Below are positions 12,318 to 21,316 of a stretch of DNA of 64,000 nt, in pieces. The position numbers and the translations under genes are program-made. The stretch is from Raineyella antarctica (lineage in GTDB: Bacteria > Actinomycetota > Actinomycetes > Propionibacteriales > Propionibacteriaceae), in contig NZ_FMYF01000004.1 of NCBI RefSeq assembly GCF_900092135.1, positions 310,001 to 374,000 on the forward strand, read 5' to 3'. The notes under the pieces are model-generated. The model was not told the origin of the DNA, ran no database searches, and worked only from the letters and a program-made list of their open reading frames with translations. Numbering within the stretch: the first letter of the stretch is position 1; each line of letters begins with the position of its first letter.

Positions 12318-14294
12318 TCACAGCTCGAGCTCGGCCCCCATCACCACCGTACGGTCCGGCGGCAGGTGGAAGACCTCGGTGCGAGAGGCCGCATTGTTCG
12401 CCATCAGCACGTAGAGCCGCTTGCGCCAAGGAGCCATCCGCGCCTCCCCGGTCGGGTGCATGGTGAGCACCGACAGGAAGTACCGTGCCTGGGCGGCGTC
12501 GAAGGTGAGCTCGGGGCTCTTCCCCACCGCCAGGGCCAGTCCCTTGGGGATGTCCTGCGAGTCGTTGAAGCCCACGTGCACGCTGACGTGCACGATGCCG
12601 TCCATCGGGTCGCCGAGGTCGTGCACCTCGACCCGGTCCACGTGGCGGATGTGCGGGACGTTCTCGTTCACCACCTGGATCAGGACGACGTTCTCGAACA
12701 TGGCGTGCGTGAACAGGACCAGCGTGCGCAGCGCCAGTGGTGCGCTGGTGCTGTTCGGGTGCGGGAAGACGGCAACCCCGGGGATCCGCGGCAGTTCGGA
12801 GTTGTGCACCGCCTCGATGAACTCGTCCAGCGGGCCCTCCAGCTCGGTACGACTCCGGGTGACCATCCCCGCCCCCCGTCGCCAGGTGGTCATGATCAGG
12901 ATCACGATGATCGCGATCAGCAGCGGGAGCCAGCCGCCACTGATGATCTTGGCGAGGTTGGCCGCGAAGAAACACACCTCGAGTCCCCCGACCAGCACGG
13001 CGAAGACCACGAGCTTCCAGACCGCCACGTGCCACGCCATCCGGGCCAGCGCCAGGAAGAGCAGGCTGGTGAGGATCAGCGTGCCGGTCACCGCCAGGCC
13101 GTACGCCGAGGCCAGGCTGGCCGAACTGCCGAACGTCGCGATCAGGGCCAGCACGCCGAGGTAGAGGATCCCGTTGACCAGCGGGACGAAGATCTGGCCG
13201 CCCTCCTCCTTGGAGGTGTGCCTGACCAGCAGACGGGGCAGCAGCCCCAGTCGTACGGCCTGGCGGGAGACCGAGAACGCCCCGGAGATGACGGCCTGGG
13301 AGGCGATCACGGTCGCCACGGTGGCCAGCACCACCAGCGGCAGGGTGGCCCAGTCCGGGGCCATGTGGAAGAACGGGTTGGTGATCGTGCTGGGGTCCTG
13401 GAGGATCATCGCGGCCTGGCCCAGGTAGTTCAGGGCCAGGGCGGGGAACACCAGGGCGAACCAGGCGATCTTGATCGGACGGGGTCCGAAGTGCCCCATG
13501 TCGGCGTACACGGCCTCCGCGCCGGTGATGGTGAGGACCACCGCCCCCATCGCGACGAAGGCGATGATGGGGTGTTCGACCACGAAGGCCAACGCGTACG
13601 TGGGGGAGATCGCGCGGAGTATCGCGGGGTAGGTGACGATGTGGGCGATCCCCAGCACGGCGAGGACCAGGAACCAGAGCGTCATCACCGGACCGAAGGC
13701 CCGGCCGACCGCCGCCGTCCCCCACCGCTGGACCAGGAACAGCGCCGAGAGGATGACCACCGACAGTGGCAGCACGAGGTGCTCGAAGCCGCCGTTGACG
13801 ACGGTCAGCCCCTCGACCGCGGACATCACCGAGATCGCGGGGGTGATCACGGAGTCGCCGTAGAACAGGGCGGCCCCCAGGATCCCGAGCATCAGTACCA
13901 GGGTGAGCCGGCGCCGGTTGGTCACCCGGTCGCGGAGCAGGTGGGTCAGGGCGAGGATGCCGCCCTCGCCGTCGTTGTCGGCACGCATCACGAGGATCAC
14001 GTACTTGAAGGAGACGATCAGGGTGATCGACCACAGCATCATCGAGACGACCCCGTAGACGTCCACCGGCGTCGGCTTGACGTCATTGTGGTCGATGCTG
14101 AACACGGTCTGCATCGCGTAGAGGGGGCTGGTGCCGATATCGCCGAAGACCACGCCGAGCGCTGCGAAGGAGAGCGTCGCGAGGCGGGACCCGCTCGGCG
14201 CCGCCGGCGGCCTGGTCATGGTGGTATCGGGTCCGGGAGCGGCCACGGGAGCGCCGTGTGGTCGGGCTGCGGGCCCTTCCGGGGGGATTGACAT
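12318..14294 (-). CDS. kup: Kup-family potassium uptake protein (copy 1)
   Basis: 658-aa membrane protein; proton-coupled K+ uptake at the cytoplasmic membrane. The N-terminal signature ALGVVFGDIGTSPLYA is followed by about 12 hydrophobic helices (residues 30-460) and a hydrophilic cytoplasmic C-terminal domain. The conserved TGAEAVYADMGHFG is also present. It is the downstream member of a tandem pair with 14347-16317; the two proteins are closely similar throughout, including the last residues (FHLPPDRT). The 52-nt gap contains no obvious terminator, so they are probably cotranscribed. Confidence 0.93.
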   Translation of the reverse strand: MSIPPEGPAARPHGAPVAAPGPDTTMTRPPAAPSGSRLATLSFAALGVVFGDIGTSPLYAMQTVFSIDHNDVKPTPVDVYGVVSMMLWSITLIVSFKYVILVMRADNDGEGGILALTHLLRDRVTNRRRLTLVLMLGILGAALFYGDSVITPAISVMSAVEGLTVVNGGFEHLVLPLSVVILSALFLVQRWGTAAVGRAFGPVMTLWFLVLAVLGIAHIVTYPAILRAISPTYALAFVVEHPIIAFVAMGAVVLTITGAEAVYADMGHFGPRPIKIAWFALVFPALALNYLGQAAMILQDPSTITNPFFHMAPDWATLPLVVLATVATVIASQAVISGAFSVSRQAVRLGLLPRLLVRHTSKEEGGQIFVPLVNGILYLGVLALIATFGSSASLASAYGLAVTGTLILTSLLFLALARMAWHVAVWKLVVFAVLVGGLEVCFFAANLAKIISGGWLPLLIAIIVILIMTTWRRGAGMVTRSRTELEGPLDEFIEAVHNSELPRIPGVAVFPHPNSTSAPLALRTLVLFTHAMFENVVLIQVVNENVPHIRHVDRVEVHDLGDPMDGIVHVSVHVGFNDSQDIPKGLALAVGKSPELTFDAAQARYFLSVLTMHPTGEARMAPWRKRLYVLMANNAASRTEVFHLPPDRTVVMGAELEL

Positions 14295-14346
14295 GCGCTC
14301 ATCGTCCTTCCGTACGTTTGAGCCGCGGCTGAGGACCGAGGTGCGG

Positions 14347-16317
14347 TCAGATCTCCATCTCGGCGCCCATCACTGCCGTACGGTCCGGCGGCAGGTGGAA
14401 CACCTCCGTGCGAGAGGCCGCATTGTTGGCCATCAGCACGAAGAACATCTTGCGCCACCTCGACATCTTGGCGTCACCGGTCGGGTGCAGGGTGAGGACC
14501 GACAGGAAATAGTGCGCCTCGTCCGGGTCGATGTCCAGCTCCGGACTGCGACCGATCGCGAGCGCGAGCCCGCGGGGAATGTCCTGGGAGTCGCTGAAGC
14601 CCACGTGGACGCTGATGTGGACGATGCCGTCGTCCTCGAACCCGAGGTCCTGGACATGCACCCGGTCGACGTGCCGGATATGCGGGACGTTCTCGTTGAC
14701 GATCTCGATCAGCACCACGTGCTGGTGGACCACGTGGTTGAAGTAGACGTTCGAGCGCAGTGCCAGCGGGGTGGTCTCGCTGTTGGGATGGGCATAGACG
14801 GCGACACCGGGCACCCGCGGGATGTCGCTGTCGCGAAGGGCCTCGACGAACTCGTCCAGCGGTCCCTCCAGCTCCCGCCGGTGCTTCGCCACCAGGCCGG
14901 CGCCCTTGCGCCAGGTGGTCATCACCATCAGCACGGCAGTGGCGATCGTCAGGGGAAGCCAGCCGCCGCTGACGAGCTTGGCGAGGTTGGCGCTGAAGAA
15001 GGCGAGCTCGACGCCCAGCACGAGGACGATGTAGACGACGATCTTCCAGGTCTGGACCTTCCACACCATGTGGGCCAGGGACAGGAAGAGCAGGCTCTCC
15101 AGGATGAGCGTGCCGGTCACGGCCAGTCCGTAGGCCGAGGCCAGGTTGGCCGAGGAGCGGAAGACCCCGATCAGGGTGAGCACTCCGAAGAACAGGATCC
15201 AGTTGACGACGGGTACATAGATCTGGCCGCCCTCGAGCTTCGAGGTGTGGCGGACCAGCAGTCGCGGGAAGAGGCCCATCCGGACCGACTGCCGGGCGAC
15301 CGAGAAGGCTCCGGAGATGACCGCCTGCGAGGCGATCACCGTCGCGATCGTGGCCAGCCCGACCAGGGGCAGGGTGGCCCAGTCCGGCGCCATGTTGAAG
15401 AACGGGTTGCCGACGGTCGCCGGGTCCTCCAGGATCATCGCGCCCTGCCCGAAGTAGTTCAGCGCGAGTGCCGGGAAGACCACCGCGAACCAGGACATCC
15501 GGATCGGTCCCTTGCCGAAGTGCCCCATGTCCGCGTACAGCGCCTCCGCACCGGTGATCGTCAGGACGACGGCACCGACGGCGATGAACGCGATGAAGGG
15601 GTGGGAGACGATGAACAGGATCGCGTGGTGCGGCGAGACCGCCCCCAGGATCGCCGGGTGGCTGATGATGTGCGGCAGCCCCAACAGCGCCAGGGTGACG
15701 AACCAGACGGCCATCACCGGGCCGAACCACCTCCCCACCGCGGCGGTGCCCCACTTCTGCACGAAGAAGAGCCCGGAGAGGATCACGACGGCTGCGGGGA
15801 CCACCCAGGTCTCGAACATGGGACTGACGACCGTCAGCCCTTCGACCGCCGACATCACCGAGATGGCCGGCGTGATCACCGAGTCGCCGAAGAACAGGGC
15901 GGCTCCGGTCATCCCCAGGGCCGTGACGACGGCCATCCGGCGGGTCGAGCTGACGGTGTTGCGCAGCAGGTGCGTAAGGGACAGGATGCCGCCCTCGCCC
16001 TCGTTGTCCGCGCGCATGACCAAGGTGATGTACTTGAAGGACACCACGATGGTGATCGCCCACAGGACCATGGAGATGACGCCGAAGACGTCCTCGGGCA
16101 CCGGTTGGACGTCGTTGTGGTGCGTGGCGAAGACGGTCTGCATCGCGTACAGCGGGCTGGTACCGATGTCGCCGAACACCACGCCGAGCGCCGCGAACGC
16201 CAGTCCTGCCGCCGGGGTGCCGGCATGGCCCGACGCCTCCACGTGCGTCCCGTCGGCCGCACCCGTCGAGGCCGGGCCCGGTGGCTGCGGACTCGGCCGG
16301 GTGTCATTCTCGCGCAT
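14347..16317 (-). CDS. kup: Kup-family potassium uptake protein (copy 2)
   Basis: 656 aa from ATG 16317 (MRENDTRPSP); the frame is open further upstream, but the extra 80 residues are Arg-rich and not typical, while AGGAG lies about 12 nt before this ATG. Same family signature (ALGVVFGDIGTSPLYA) and TGAEALYADMGHFGKG, about 12 membrane segments and a soluble C-terminal domain. It is first in a two-gene tandem. Having two near-full-length kup copies side by side suggests local duplication, possibly with different affinity or regulation. It is divergent from the CarD-family gene across a 328-bp gap. Confidence 0.93.
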   Translation of the reverse strand: MRENDTRPSPQPPGPASTGAADGTHVEASGHAGTPAAGLAFAALGVVFGDIGTSPLYAMQTVFATHHNDVQPVPEDVFGVISMVLWAITIVVSFKYITLVMRADNEGEGGILSLTHLLRNTVSSTRRMAVVTALGMTGAALFFGDSVITPAISVMSAVEGLTVVSPMFETWVVPAAVVILSGLFFVQKWGTAAVGRWFGPVMAVWFVTLALLGLPHIISHPAILGAVSPHHAILFIVSHPFIAFIAVGAVVLTITGAEALYADMGHFGKGPIRMSWFAVVFPALALNYFGQGAMILEDPATVGNPFFNMAPDWATLPLVGLATIATVIASQAVISGAFSVARQSVRMGLFPRLLVRHTSKLEGGQIYVPVVNWILFFGVLTLIGVFRSSANLASAYGLAVTGTLILESLLFLSLAHMVWKVQTWKIVVYIVLVLGVELAFFSANLAKLVSGGWLPLTIATAVLMVMTTWRKGAGLVAKHRRELEGPLDEFVEALRDSDIPRVPGVAVYAHPNSETTPLALRSNVYFNHVVHQHVVLIEIVNENVPHIRHVDRVHVQDLGFEDDGIVHISVHVGFSDSQDIPRGLALAIGRSPELDIDPDEAHYFLSVLTLHPTGDAKMSRWRKMFFVLMANNAASRTEVFHLPPDRTAVMGAEMEI

Positions 16318-16645
16318 GACGACAAGTCTGCTCCTGAAACGTCGCCAGATGTCAAACACGGGACGATGGGACGGGGCTGCGCCGCTCACCCGGGCAACCT
16401 GCCGCGCCGCTCGACCGGGGAACATGTCGGTGCTGTCCGATAGAATGGACCGGTCGGCTCGGGTGGCTGGCCGGCCCCGCGGCTCGGGGCGTCTGGTGTC
16501 CACCTGATCCCGTCGGAAGCTCCCTGCCCTGCGGCGCCGTGATCCGGTTTCCGCCACCTCGGGGCGGGGCGGGGCGGCGCGTATGGAGGGTTACCCGTAC
16601 GTCGTCGAGTCGGCGCGAGAGATCTAGCGTTGCGAGGCAGAGCAG
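16318..16645. other. 328-bp divergent intergenic region (kup copy 2 / CarD-family gene)
   Basis: No convincing gene. The kup reading frame happens to stay open through most of it. On the + strand a TAGAAT -10-like hexamer occurs at 16441-16446 without a good -35 box. I looked for a c-di-AMP (ydaO-type) riboswitch, which sometimes precedes potassium transporter genes, and did not see its conserved boxes. GAGG at 16631-16640 is the ribosome site for the CarD-family gene. Confidence 0.4.
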
Positions 16646-17179
16646 ATGGAATTCCGTCAAGGCCACATCGTCATCCACCCCCACCACGGCCCCGCCAGTG
16701 TCATCGGCACGACCACGCGCATGGTGAAGGGCATCGCCCGCCAGTACGTCGAGCTGTCCATCCATTGCGGCAAGATGACGGTCAGTGTCCCCCTCGAGCG
16801 GGCCGAGGAGATCGGCATCCGGGACGTGGCGGGACTGGGTGAGCTGGAGCACCTCGCCGCTGTCCTGAGCGCCCCGACCGGCCCGGAGGAGAGCCAGTGG
16901 GCGCGACGCTTCAAGGCGAATCGTGCGCTCATCTCGACCGGCAACCCGATCCACCTGGCCGAGGTCGTTCGGGACCTGACCCGCCGGCTCGAACGGGGCG
17001 GCCTGTCCCTGGGCGAGAAGGACCTGCTCAAGGAGGCATCGATCCCCCTCGTCGCGGAGATCGCCCTGGCCACCGGCTCCGACGAGGAGAATGCCGTGGC
17101 TGTGATGCGGACCCTCATCATCGAGGAGTCCATGGCGGTACTGAAGGTCCTCGAGGAGAAGCAGACCGTCGCCGCCTGA
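16646..17179 (+). CDS. carD: CarD-family transcriptional regulator
   Basis: 177 aa. CarD proteins bind the RNA polymerase beta subunit and upstream DNA, stabilise open complexes and support rRNA and housekeeping transcription. The N-terminal RNAP-interacting domain (residues 1-60: FRQGHIVIHPHHGPASVIG, then YVELSIHCGKMTVSVPLERA) and the helical C-terminal domain with conserved NPIHLAEVVRDLTRR are visible. It is slightly longer than mycobacterial CarD (about 162 aa). The start follows GAGG. It may be one of several CarD-family members in the genome, so the symbol is tentative. It ends at the hairpin 17204-17243. Confidence 0.85.
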   Translation: MEFRQGHIVIHPHHGPASVIGTTTRMVKGIARQYVELSIHCGKMTVSVPLERAEEIGIRDVAGLGELEHLAAVLSAPTGPEESQWARRFKANRALISTGNPIHLAEVVRDLTRRLERGGLSLGEKDLLKEASIPLVAEIALATGSDEENAVAVMRTLIIEESMAVLKVLEEKQTVAA

Positions 17180-17203
17180 CCCTGTCGTGAACCCCTTCAG
17201 CCA

Positions 17204-17243
17204 AAAAGAAATCCCTTCGCAGAGCTGCGAAGGGATTTCTTTT
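17204..17243. terminator. Strong bidirectional intrinsic terminator (carD / tRNA-Glu)
   Basis: A perfect 18-bp inverted repeat, 17204-17221 with 17226-17243, and a GAGC loop. The arms end in AAAAG/CTTTT, so a U-run follows the GC stem on both strands. It ends carD on the + strand and the tRNA-Glu gene on the - strand. Confidence 0.93.
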
Positions 17244-17257
17244 CGTCTTTCCAGAAG

Positions 17258-17330
17258 TAGCCCCGACGGGATTCGAACCCGCGCTACCGCCTTGAGAGGG
17301 CGGCGTGCTAGGCCGCTACACAACGGGGCC
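17258..17330 (-). tRNA. tRNA-Glu (anticodon CTC), copy A
   Basis: A 73-nt cloverleaf reads on the minus strand. The acceptor stem GGCCCCG pairs with CGGGGCT (a G-U first pair, usual in actinobacterial tRNA-Glu), the anticodon stem CCGCC/GGCGG encloses CTCTCAA (anticodon CTC), the T-arm contains GGTTCGAATCC, and the discriminator is A. CCA is not encoded. Identical in sequence to copy B. Confidence 0.97.
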
Positions 17331-17536
17331 CCAGCCGGTCCCGGCGCGCCGGAACCTCGGAGAGCTTAGCAGGGGACGAGCCCCGTCCGCAAACGCGGCC
17401 ACCCCTCCCCCGGCCGGGCGTTCGCAGTGGCTCCGAGCTCCCTGGACTGGGCCGCGGACGGCGACCGATCCTTGGAGGACCGGTGCCAGAGCGCTGATCC
17501 TGAACCGCAGCCGGCCCTCCGGCACGGAAACGAAAA

Positions 17537-17563
17537 GATCCCTCCGCTTGAAGCGGAGGGATC
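17537..17563 (-). terminator. Intrinsic terminator after tRNA-Glu copy B
   Basis: An 11-bp perfect stem (17537-17547 with 17553-17563) with a TTGAA loop. On the minus strand it is followed by TTTTCG, immediately downstream of the second tRNA-Glu gene. Each tRNA-Glu copy therefore has its own terminator. Confidence 0.85.
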
Positions 17564-17570
17564 CAGACCG

Positions 17571-17643
17571 TAGCCCCGACGGGATTCGAACCCGCGCTAC
17601 CGCCTTGAGAGGGCGGCGTGCTAGGCCGCTACACAACGGGGCC
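17571..17643 (-). tRNA. tRNA-Glu (anticodon CTC), copy B
   Basis: Same 73-nt sequence and fold as the copy at 17258-17330, with anticodon CTC. The two lie 240 bp apart, and the intervening DNA is not repeated, apart from each copy having its own downstream terminator. Both lie on the same strand as gltX, which makes the enzyme that charges them. Confidence 0.97.
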
Positions 17644-17719
17644 CTAGCATTTCCGGAAATACCGAAACACTGAGAAAGCTTATCCGACAGGAATCATCCT
17701 GCCTGACCTGCTTTCATCG

Positions 17720-17791
17720 CTGGGGTACAAGGACTCGAACCTCGACTAAATGAACCAGAATCACTCGTGCTGCCAATTACACCATACCCCA
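17720..17791 (-). tRNA. tRNA-Gln (anticodon CTG)
   Basis: 72-nt cloverleaf on the minus strand: acceptor TGGGGTA/TACCCCA, anticodon stem AGTGA/TCATT enclosing TTCTGGT (anticodon CTG), T-arm with GGTTCGAGTCC, discriminator G. CCA is not encoded. It lies 76 bp upstream of tRNA-Glu copy B and downstream of the CPBP protease gene. Confidence 0.95.
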
Positions 17792-17889
17792 AGATTTCGC
17801 TGCCCCGGGGGGCAACGACGTGTAACTTTAGCGCACCTCCGGCCGGATGACAAATCGGCCCCAGCAGCGGGATCGAGGGGTCCCCGAGG

Positions 17890-18864
17890 TCATGTCGCAA
17901 GCCCCGCCGAGCGGGTCCGCAGCCGCATCGCGCGCGCCACGCCCCACGCGGCGAGGGCATACACCGCGTAACCGCCGACCCCGATGATCGCGCCCAGCCA
18001 GCCCATCTCGGTGACACCCCTGGTCGCCGCGATCCCGGTGGTCAGGCCGGCCCACACGTACGCGAAGATGTTGTTCACCACGTGGCCGGCGATACCCGCC
18101 TCCAGCCCGCCGGTGGCCATCACCAGCACCGCGGCCACCAGGCCAAACGCCAGGCGGTTCAGGAACAGCGGCACGTTCTGCGAACCGTGCATGACGGCGA
18201 ACAGGAAGGCGGAGGCCACCACGGCGAACCACGGGGATCGTGCCAGCGAACCGAGGGCCTGCATCAGGTAGCCGCGGAAGAAGTACTCCTCGCCGGTGGC
18301 CTGGGCCCACGTGGTCAGCAGGACCACCACCATGTAGCCCCAGAAGCCGTGCTGCGGCTGCAGGTGGATCTCTGCGCCCGTGAGGCGCCAGGTGACGAGT
18401 TGCATCACGTTGAGCACGAGGACGGCCAGCAGGACGCAGACGGCGAGGTAGCGCCAGCGGATCCCGCCGCGGACCGAGGCGAGCCAGCGGGGCCGGGTCC
18501 GGTGGATGCTCGCCACCAACAGCCAGGACACCGGGATCAGGGTGGCGGTGACCAGGTTCATCGCGACCATGCCGGCCGGATTGAGGTAGGCCCGGGCGTC
18601 GGCGAGGAACTGCGCGAAGGTGCTCCCCTGGCCGCTGAGCATCCAGCCGATCCAGATCACCAGGTAGGGCAGCACGGACAGCACCGCCCCGTAGAAGACG
18701 AAGCCGGTGATGATGCCCATCACGGTCTGCCACGGCTCGACGTTCTCGCGGCGCAGCAGTGAGGGGTAGGTCAACCCTCCCCGGGGGTCCTCGTACCCCC
18801 CGACGAAGGTCTCCAACCGGCCGGGAGCATTCCTGGCGGTCCCAGGATGTACAGGACGCGCCAT
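17890..18864 (-). CDS. CPBP-family intramembrane glutamic endopeptidase
   Basis: 324-aa polytopic membrane protein with about eight hydrophobic segments. The CPBP (CAAX/bacteriocin-processing) motifs are present: EEYFFRG (catalytic Glu pair plus Arg), FLFAVMHG (conserved His), and HVVNN. Members cleave proteins within the membrane; several serve in bacteriocin self-immunity or membrane-protein maturation, but the substrate here is unknown. The ATG lies 1 nt after the gltX stop, so translation is probably coupled to gltX. Confidence 0.9.
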   Translation of the reverse strand: MARPVHPGTARNAPGRLETFVGGYEDPRGGLTYPSLLRRENVEPWQTVMGIITGFVFYGAVLSVLPYLVIWIGWMLSGQGSTFAQFLADARAYLNPAGMVAMNLVTATLIPVSWLLVASIHRTRPRWLASVRGGIRWRYLAVCVLLAVLVLNVMQLVTWRLTGAEIHLQPQHGFWGYMVVVLLTTWAQATGEEYFFRGYLMQALGSLARSPWFAVVASAFLFAVMHGSQNVPLFLNRLAFGLVAAVLVMATGGLEAGIAGHVVNNIFAYVWAGLTTGIAATRGVTEMGWLGAIIGVGGYAVYALAAWGVARAMRLRTRSAGLAT

Positions 18865-18865
18865 G

Positions 18866-20398
18866 TCAGCCCCGCGGGACCGTCGCCAGGGCGCGGTCGA
18901 TCCGGTCCAGGCAGGACGTACGCCCCAACAGCTCCATCGACTCGAACAGTGGCGGGGATACCTTGCTGCCGGTGATCGCTATCCGCAGCGGCCCGAACGC
19001 CTTGCGCGGCTTCAGGCCCATCTCATCGACCAGCGAGGCGCGCAACGCGGCCTCGATCGCCGCATGGTCCCAGTCAACGTCGACCAGGGCACTGCGGGAG
19101 GCCTCCAGCACGGGGCCCTCCTCCGCCTTCAGCGTCGCCGCCTCCTCGATCCGGATGTCCTCGTCGGCGGTGAACAGGAAGGCCAGCTTGTCGACCGCCT
19201 CGGCCAGGCTGGTGAGGCGCTCCTGGACCAGCGGGGCGGCCCCCAGGACCAGCCGCTCCTCCTCGGCGGACGCCGGCGTACCGACGACGTGGGCCGCCTG
19301 CAGGAAGGGGGTGATCTGCGCGGCCAGGTCCTCGGTGGACAGCATCCTGATGTGGGCGGCGTTGATCGCCTCGCACTTCTTGTGGTCGAACTTGGCGGCG
19401 TTCGCGTTGACCCGGCGGATGTCGAAGGCCTCCACCATCTCCTGGAGGCTGAACACGTCGCGGTCGTCGGCGATCGACCAGCCGAGCAGGCCCAGGTAGT
19501 TCAGCAGGCCCTCCGGCAGGAAGCCACGCTCGCGGTACTCCTCCAGCCCCGCTCCCTTGTCGCGCTTGGAGAGACGCTTGTTCCCCTCCCCCATCACGAT
19601 CGGCAGGTGGCCGAACAGCGGCGTACGACCCGATCCGACGCCGATCCGGGCCAGCGCCTCGTAGAGCACCACCTGGCGGGGGGTGGACGAGAGCAGGTCC
19701 TCCCCGCGGAGCACGTGGGTGATGTCCATCAGGGCGTCGTCCACGGGGTTGACCAGGGTGTACAACGGCTCGCCGTTGGACCGGACGATGGCGTAGTCGG
19801 GCACGTTCCTGGTGTCGAAGCTGACGTGGCCGCGGACCAGGTCCTCGAAGGAGACCTCGCCCTCGGGCATCCGGATCCGGATCACGTGCGGGCGGCCATC
19901 GGACTCGTACGCCGCGATCTGCTCGGCGGTGAGGTTCCGGCAGTGGCCGTCGTAGCCGATGGTGTCGCCGCCGGCCTTCTCCTGGCGCTGCTCCTGCTCC
20001 TCGCGCGTGCAGTAGCACGGGTACGCGGCTCCATCGGCCAGTAGCCGGGCGACCACGTCGCGGTAGATGTCACTGCGCTCGGACTGGCGGTAGGGGCCGT
20101 ACGGGCCGCCGACGTCGGGGCCCTCGTCCCAGGTGATGCCGAGCCACGTCAGCGACTCCAGCACGTTCCCGTAGTACTCATCGGTGGACCGGGCCAGGTC
20201 GGTGTCCTCGATGCGCAGGACCATCGTGCCGCCGTAGTGGCGGGCGAAGGCGTAGTTGAACAGCGCCGAGCGGATGTTGCCGACGTGCAGGTTGCCGGTC
20301 GGGGAGGGAGGGAACCGCACGCGCACGTCCTGCGGAGCGATGCCGCCCAGGACGTCTTCCTCGGTCATTCCGTGCGGGTCGGTACGGGTGTCGCTCAC
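18866..20398 (-). CDS. gltX: Glutamyl-tRNA synthetase
   Basis: Class I synthetase that charges tRNA-Glu (and, in organisms using the GatCAB route, tRNA-Gln). RFPPSPTGNLHVGNIRSALF carries the HIGH-type motif, and KRLSKRD is the KMSKS-type loop. I choose GTG 20398: it overlaps the preceding FAH-family stop by GTGA and has GGAGA upstream, whereas the internal ATG at 20368 has no ribosome site. Length is 510 aa. The downstream neighbours are a CPBP protease, tRNA-Gln and two tRNA-Glu genes, a grouping of enzyme and substrate. Confidence 0.95.
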   Translation of the reverse strand: MSDTRTDPHGMTEEDVLGGIAPQDVRVRFPPSPTGNLHVGNIRSALFNYAFARHYGGTMVLRIEDTDLARSTDEYYGNVLESLTWLGITWDEGPDVGGPYGPYRQSERSDIYRDVVARLLADGAAYPCYCTREEQEQRQEKAGGDTIGYDGHCRNLTAEQIAAYESDGRPHVIRIRMPEGEVSFEDLVRGHVSFDTRNVPDYAIVRSNGEPLYTLVNPVDDALMDITHVLRGEDLLSSTPRQVVLYEALARIGVGSGRTPLFGHLPIVMGEGNKRLSKRDKGAGLEEYRERGFLPEGLLNYLGLLGWSIADDRDVFSLQEMVEAFDIRRVNANAAKFDHKKCEAINAAHIRMLSTEDLAAQITPFLQAAHVVGTPASAEEERLVLGAAPLVQERLTSLAEAVDKLAFLFTADEDIRIEEAATLKAEEGPVLEASRSALVDVDWDHAAIEAALRASLVDEMGLKPRKAFGPLRIAITGSKVSPPLFESMELLGRTSCLDRIDRALATVPRG

Positions 20399-21240
20399 TT
20401 GGTGCTGTCTCCGGTCGTCGTGGTGTGGCTGCCCGCCGCGGCTGCGGGGACGAGAGTATTGGTGAGGGTGCCGATCCCGTCGATGGTGATCGAGACCTCC
20501 TGGCCCGGCTCCAGCCGGCCCACCCCGGCGGGGGTGCCGGTCAGGATCACGTCGCCGGGGAGCAGGGTGGTGAAGCTGGTGATGTAGGCGATCAGGTCCG
20601 CGATCGGGTGGATCATCAGCGTGGTCGACCCGTGCTGGCGCTGTTCCCCGCCGACCACCGTGGTGATCACCAGGTCGGAGGCCTCCGCGAGCGTCAGGTG
20701 GGAGGCGATCCACGGACCCAGCGGGCAGGACGTGTCGAAGCCCTTCGCCCGGGACCACTGCTTGTCGGGCTCCTGCAGGTCACGGCAGGTGACGTCGTTC
20801 GCGACGGTGTAGCCGAAGATGACCTCCTCGGCGCGCGCGGCCGGGACGTCCTTGCAGATCCGGCCGATCACGACAGCGAGCTCACCCTCGTAGCTGATGT
20901 ACTGGGAGGCGGCCGGCGGCACGATGATGTCGTCGGGTCCGATCACGGCGGTGTTGGGCTTGTAGAAGCACAGCGGGGTGCCCGGGACCTCGTTGCCGAG
21001 TTCGGCGGCGTGGGCGGCATAGTTGCGTCCGACCGCGACGACCTTCGAGCGGGGGATGACCGGGGACAGCAGTCGTACGTCGGCCAGGCGATGCCGTTCC
21101 CCGGTGTACTGGACCGGGCCGGCCAGCGGGTCGCCGGTGAGCGTACTGACGGAGTCCGGGTGTCCTCCGCCGTCCTCGGCCAACTCGACCACGCCGAAGG
21201 CGGGATCCTGTCCGGCCATCGAATACCGTGCAATTCGCAT
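20395..21240 (-). CDS. Fumarylacetoacetate hydrolase (FAH) family protein
   Basis: 281 aa. The FAH domain begins near residue 70 with VAVGRNYAAHAAELGN and contains the metal-site acidic residues in SYEGELAVVIG and YTVANDVTCRDLQ, then GDVILTGTPAGVG. The family covers 2-keto-3-deoxy sugar acid dehydratases, acylpyruvases and oxaloacetate decarboxylases; sequence alone does not tell which. An FAH gene directly upstream of and overlapping gltX is a common actinobacterial arrangement. ATG start with a purine-rich GGTGGGG upstream. Confidence 0.88.
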   Translation of the reverse strand: MRIARYSMAGQDPAFGVVELAEDGGGHPDSVSTLTGDPLAGPVQYTGERHRLADVRLLSPVIPRSKVVAVGRNYAAHAAELGNEVPGTPLCFYKPNTAVIGPDDIIVPPAASQYISYEGELAVVIGRICKDVPAARAEEVIFGYTVANDVTCRDLQEPDKQWSRAKGFDTSCPLGPWIASHLTLAEASDLVITTVVGGEQRQHGSTTLMIHPIADLIAYITSFTTLLPGDVILTGTPAGVGRLEPGQEVSITIDGIGTLTNTLVPAAAAGSHTTTTGDSTK

Positions 21241-21316
21241 TGCCCCACCCTATCGCGTGGCCGCCACGGCCCCCTGTGACGATCGCCGGGGCCCCGTCGG
21301 TCGGCACAATGGGGCC

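Noticed and set aside
16318-16645. Possible c-di-AMP riboswitch before kup
   Set aside because: The conserved boxes of the ydaO-type aptamer were not found on the minus strand.
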